13,892 nucleotides of DNA. It comes from Bacillota bacterium (GTDB lineage Bacteria > Bacillota > Clostridia > Acetivibrionales > Acetivibrionaceae). Made by a program: the position numbers and the translations under genes. Of the stretch, positions 13,053-13,892 are shown piece after piece (the first letter of the stretch is position 1; each line of letters opens with the position of its first letter). Location: positions 1-13,892 of the forward strand of contig JAEZUI010000029.1 of assembly GCA_023421115.1 (NCBI GenBank), given 5' to 3'. The notes beneath the pieces were generated by a model. The model ran no database searches and had not been told where the DNA came from. It worked only from the letters and a program-made list of their open reading frames with translations.

Positions 13053-13235
13053 AAGTATCATCACCTTAAAAGAAATAGGAATAGCAACATTGACTGTCAT
13101 CCTGCGACTAAATAAACATGGTTTATTACCAATGATAAGAGTCCGGGCTCAATGTCCCACTTGTTTGTGCTTGAAAGGATGACGGCACATATATATATGC
13201 GAGGTCGAAAACTAATTCGCCACTCACCTCCCCGT
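13053..13235 (-). ncRNA. Structured region upstream of the transposase, candidate bridge RNA
   Basis: IS110-group elements carry a bridge RNA of about 180 nt in the non-coding end upstream of the transposase; it selects target and donor sites. This stretch has the right place and length. On the minus strand GTCATCCT (13183-13176) and AGGATGAC (13103-13096) form an 8-bp stem enclosing about 72 nt. Inside lies a perfect AATAAAC/GTTTATT hairpin with a 3-nt loop (13111-13127). Outside lies a nested hairpin, GAGGT/ACCTC with inner CGAA/TTCG (13201-13230). Stem-loops with large internal loops are the expected architecture. No promoter was recognised and guide loops are not assigned. Confidence 0.35.
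13087..13097 (+). repeat. Inverted repeat arm, transposase 5' side
   Basis: ACATTGACTGT, exact reverse complement of 11950-11960, lies 34 nt upstream of the transposase start and abuts the 8-bp stem arm GTCATCCT at 13096. Confidence 0.45.
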
Positions 13236-13273
13236 GCTCTGTAGTGTATTGCTATTCCATATAGAAATTATAA

Positions 13274-13666
13274 ATCAAAGAGTGGAGGCATACAACATTT
13301 TTCATAGAAATATTAGCTTTTTCTCTATTAAACGAACTAACCGGATGGCGTTATTGGCCATGTTATGTTGTGGCTCTAATATTGTCTGTAGTATGGAATT
13401 TCACCTTAAATCGTCGTTATACATTCCAGTCTGCAGATAACATATCCATTGCTATGATTAAAGTATTATGCTTTTATCTAGTGTTTATTCCTACATCAAC
13501 TATGTTAGGTGATTATTTAGCGGATACCCTGAAGTGGAATGAATATATAGTAACACTTCTGAATATGCTGGCCAACTTTATTCTAGAATTTCTTTATGAT
13601 AGATTCTTCGTATTCCGAAAAACTATCGATACAAATGGGTTAGCTCAAAAAAAGCATCAACGATAA
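13274..13666 (+). pseudogene. GtrA-family membrane protein, 5' end missing
   Basis: The frame is open from 13274 (after TAA 13271) to the stop at 13666. GtrA similarity begins around FFIEILAFSLLNELTG and continues through the family core SVVWNFTLNRRYTFQS to YDRFFVFRK, with four hydrophobic stretches. GtrA proteins are small membrane proteins of about 120-150 aa, with four helices, thought to move lipid-linked sugars during wall or surface polysaccharide building. Here the first 25-30 residues are absent. The first usable start codon in frame is GTG 13370, well inside the core, with no ribosome site. An SD-like GTGGAGG at 13282 has no start codon behind it in this frame. The break lies next to the IS110 element, which probably caused it. 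A terminator follows. Confidence 0.7.
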
Positions 13667-13694
13667 AAAATCAACACTATATAAAGTAAGTAAA

Positions 13695-13722
13695 GCCGCC
13701 AATTATGGTGGTATTATTTTTT
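13695..13722 (+). terminator. Terminator after the gtrA remnant
   Basis: GCCGCCA (13695-13701) pairs with TGGTGGT (13706-13712), using two G-T pairs, around ATTA. TTATTTTTT follows (13714-13722). Confidence 0.7.
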
Positions 13723-13769
13723 ATGTATTCATAGTTTTAAATTGTGAAAAATATTTACTAATATAAGGG

Positions 13770-13798
13770 TTGACAATTGAAAAATATAGAACTATAAT
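13770..13798 (+). promoter_or_regulatory. Consensus sigma-A promoter of ahpC
   Basis: TTGACA (13770-13775), a 17-bp spacer and TATAAT (13793-13798) form a perfect consensus promoter, with the start expected near 13805 and a leader of about 50 nt. A promoter this strong normally needs a repressor; one operator-like palindrome follows immediately. Confidence 0.88.
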
Positions 13799-13803
13799 AA
13801 CAG

Positions 13804-13821
13804 TAATAATTATCATTATTA
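13804..13821 (+). promoter_or_regulatory. PerR-like (or Fur-like) operator over the ahpC start site
   Basis: TAATAAT-TATC-ATTATTA is a palindrome with perfect 7-bp arms. Read as 7-1-7 from 13804 to 13818 it matches the PerR consensus TTATAATNATTATAA at 11 of 14 fixed positions. It covers the expected transcription start, ideal for repression. PerR control of ahpC by peroxide is well known in Firmicutes; Fur sites are similar in shape. Confidence 0.6.
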
Positions 13822-13854
13822 AAATAATTAAATTTAAATTAGGAGGTAATCAAT

Positions 13855-13892
13855 ATGTCATTAATAGGAACAGAGGTAAAACCATTTAAAGC
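13855..13892 (+). CDS. ahpC: Alkyl hydroperoxide reductase AhpC, N-terminus (runs off right edge)
   Basis: Only 12 full codons are in the window: MSLIGTEVKPFK and the start of an Ala codon. This is the characteristic AhpC opening (MSLIG.E..PFKA), a 2-Cys peroxiredoxin of about 187 aa that reduces hydrogen peroxide and organic peroxides. A strong SD, AGGAGGT (13841-13847), lies seven bases before the ATG. The consensus promoter and PerR-like palindrome upstream fit this identity. The catalytic cysteines lie outside the window. Confidence 0.8.
   Translation, partial: MSLIGTEVKPFK

Larger units (their letters stand above)
11950..13235 (-). mobile_element. IS110-family insertion sequence (ends approximate)
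   Basis: A minus-strand IS110 transposase (11979-13052) is flanked by an 11-bp perfect inverted repeat and, on its 5' side, by about 180 nt of structured non-coding DNA. IS110 elements have no clear terminal repeats and make no long target duplication, so exact ends cannot be set by eye. The right neighbour is a gtrA gene without its 5' end, which fits an insertion or rearrangement between 13235 and 13295. The 189 nt between the stop at 11789 and the transposase hold only short broken reading frames. Confidence 0.7.

Noticed and set aside
13234..13440. 68-aa plus-strand frame overlapping the gtrA remnant
   Set aside because: It is out of frame with the conserved GtrA core and shows no family feature.
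1..13892. CRISPR arrays, tRNA and rRNA genes
   Set aside because: No regularly spaced repeats, cloverleaf or rRNA-like conserved segments were seen on either strand.

Overview
The window is AT-rich DNA with SD-led genes (GGAGG-like sites 5-10 nt from ATG/TTG), many MarR, GNAT, ABC and two-component genes, and an agr-type quorum-sensing locus with a clostridial-style AgrD (a ...HQPK.P tail). Together with a partial AhpC beginning MSLIGTEVKPFK, this points to a low-GC Gram-positive anaerobe of class Clostridia, perhaps Lachnospiraceae. The genus cannot be told from the sequence.

Layout. (1) 3-433: the C-terminal end of a membrane-anchored, cysteine-rich 4Fe-4S protein and its terminator. (2) 493-3071: an accessory patch of small regulators. 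It holds a MarR-GNAT fusion behind a promoter with a perfect 7-1-7 palindromic operator, two small membrane proteins (73 and 45 aa), then a separate MarR gene and a short GNAT gene, closed by a terminator. (3) 3116-7500: a compact five-gene operon with overlapping or tightly spaced genes: a LanF-type ATPase, two LanE/LanG-type permeases, an OmpR-type response regulator and a histidine kinase, closed by a strong terminator. This is a lantibiotic/cationic-peptide immunity and sensing module with no peptide biosynthesis gene in view. (4) 7572-11789: an agr-like quorum-sensing locus in the order agrA (LytTR regulator), agrC (GHKL kinase), agrB (peptide-processing membrane protease), agrD (44-aa propeptide). 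Two uncharacterised genes follow: a 146-aa exported protein and a 256-aa Ser/Lys/Glu-rich protein. Between agrC and agrB lie a terminator, two direct repeats suited to a LytTR regulator, and an extended -10 promoter, which suggests autoinduction. (5) 11950-13666: an IS110-family element on the minus strand with a structured upstream region that may encode a bridge RNA, and beyond it a gtrA gene lacking its 5' end. (6) 13695-13892: a terminator, a perfect-consensus promoter with a PerR-like palindrome over the start site, and the first codons of ahpC.

How the parts work together (inference). Regions 3 and 4 are two adjacent peptide-sensing systems separated by a terminator. One detects and removes foreign or self cationic peptides. 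The other makes and senses its own cyclic peptide and probably drives the two unknown genes downstream of agrD. That agr-linked pair is the most likely place for undescribed biology. The IS110 element and the broken gtrA mark the right edge of this accessory region.
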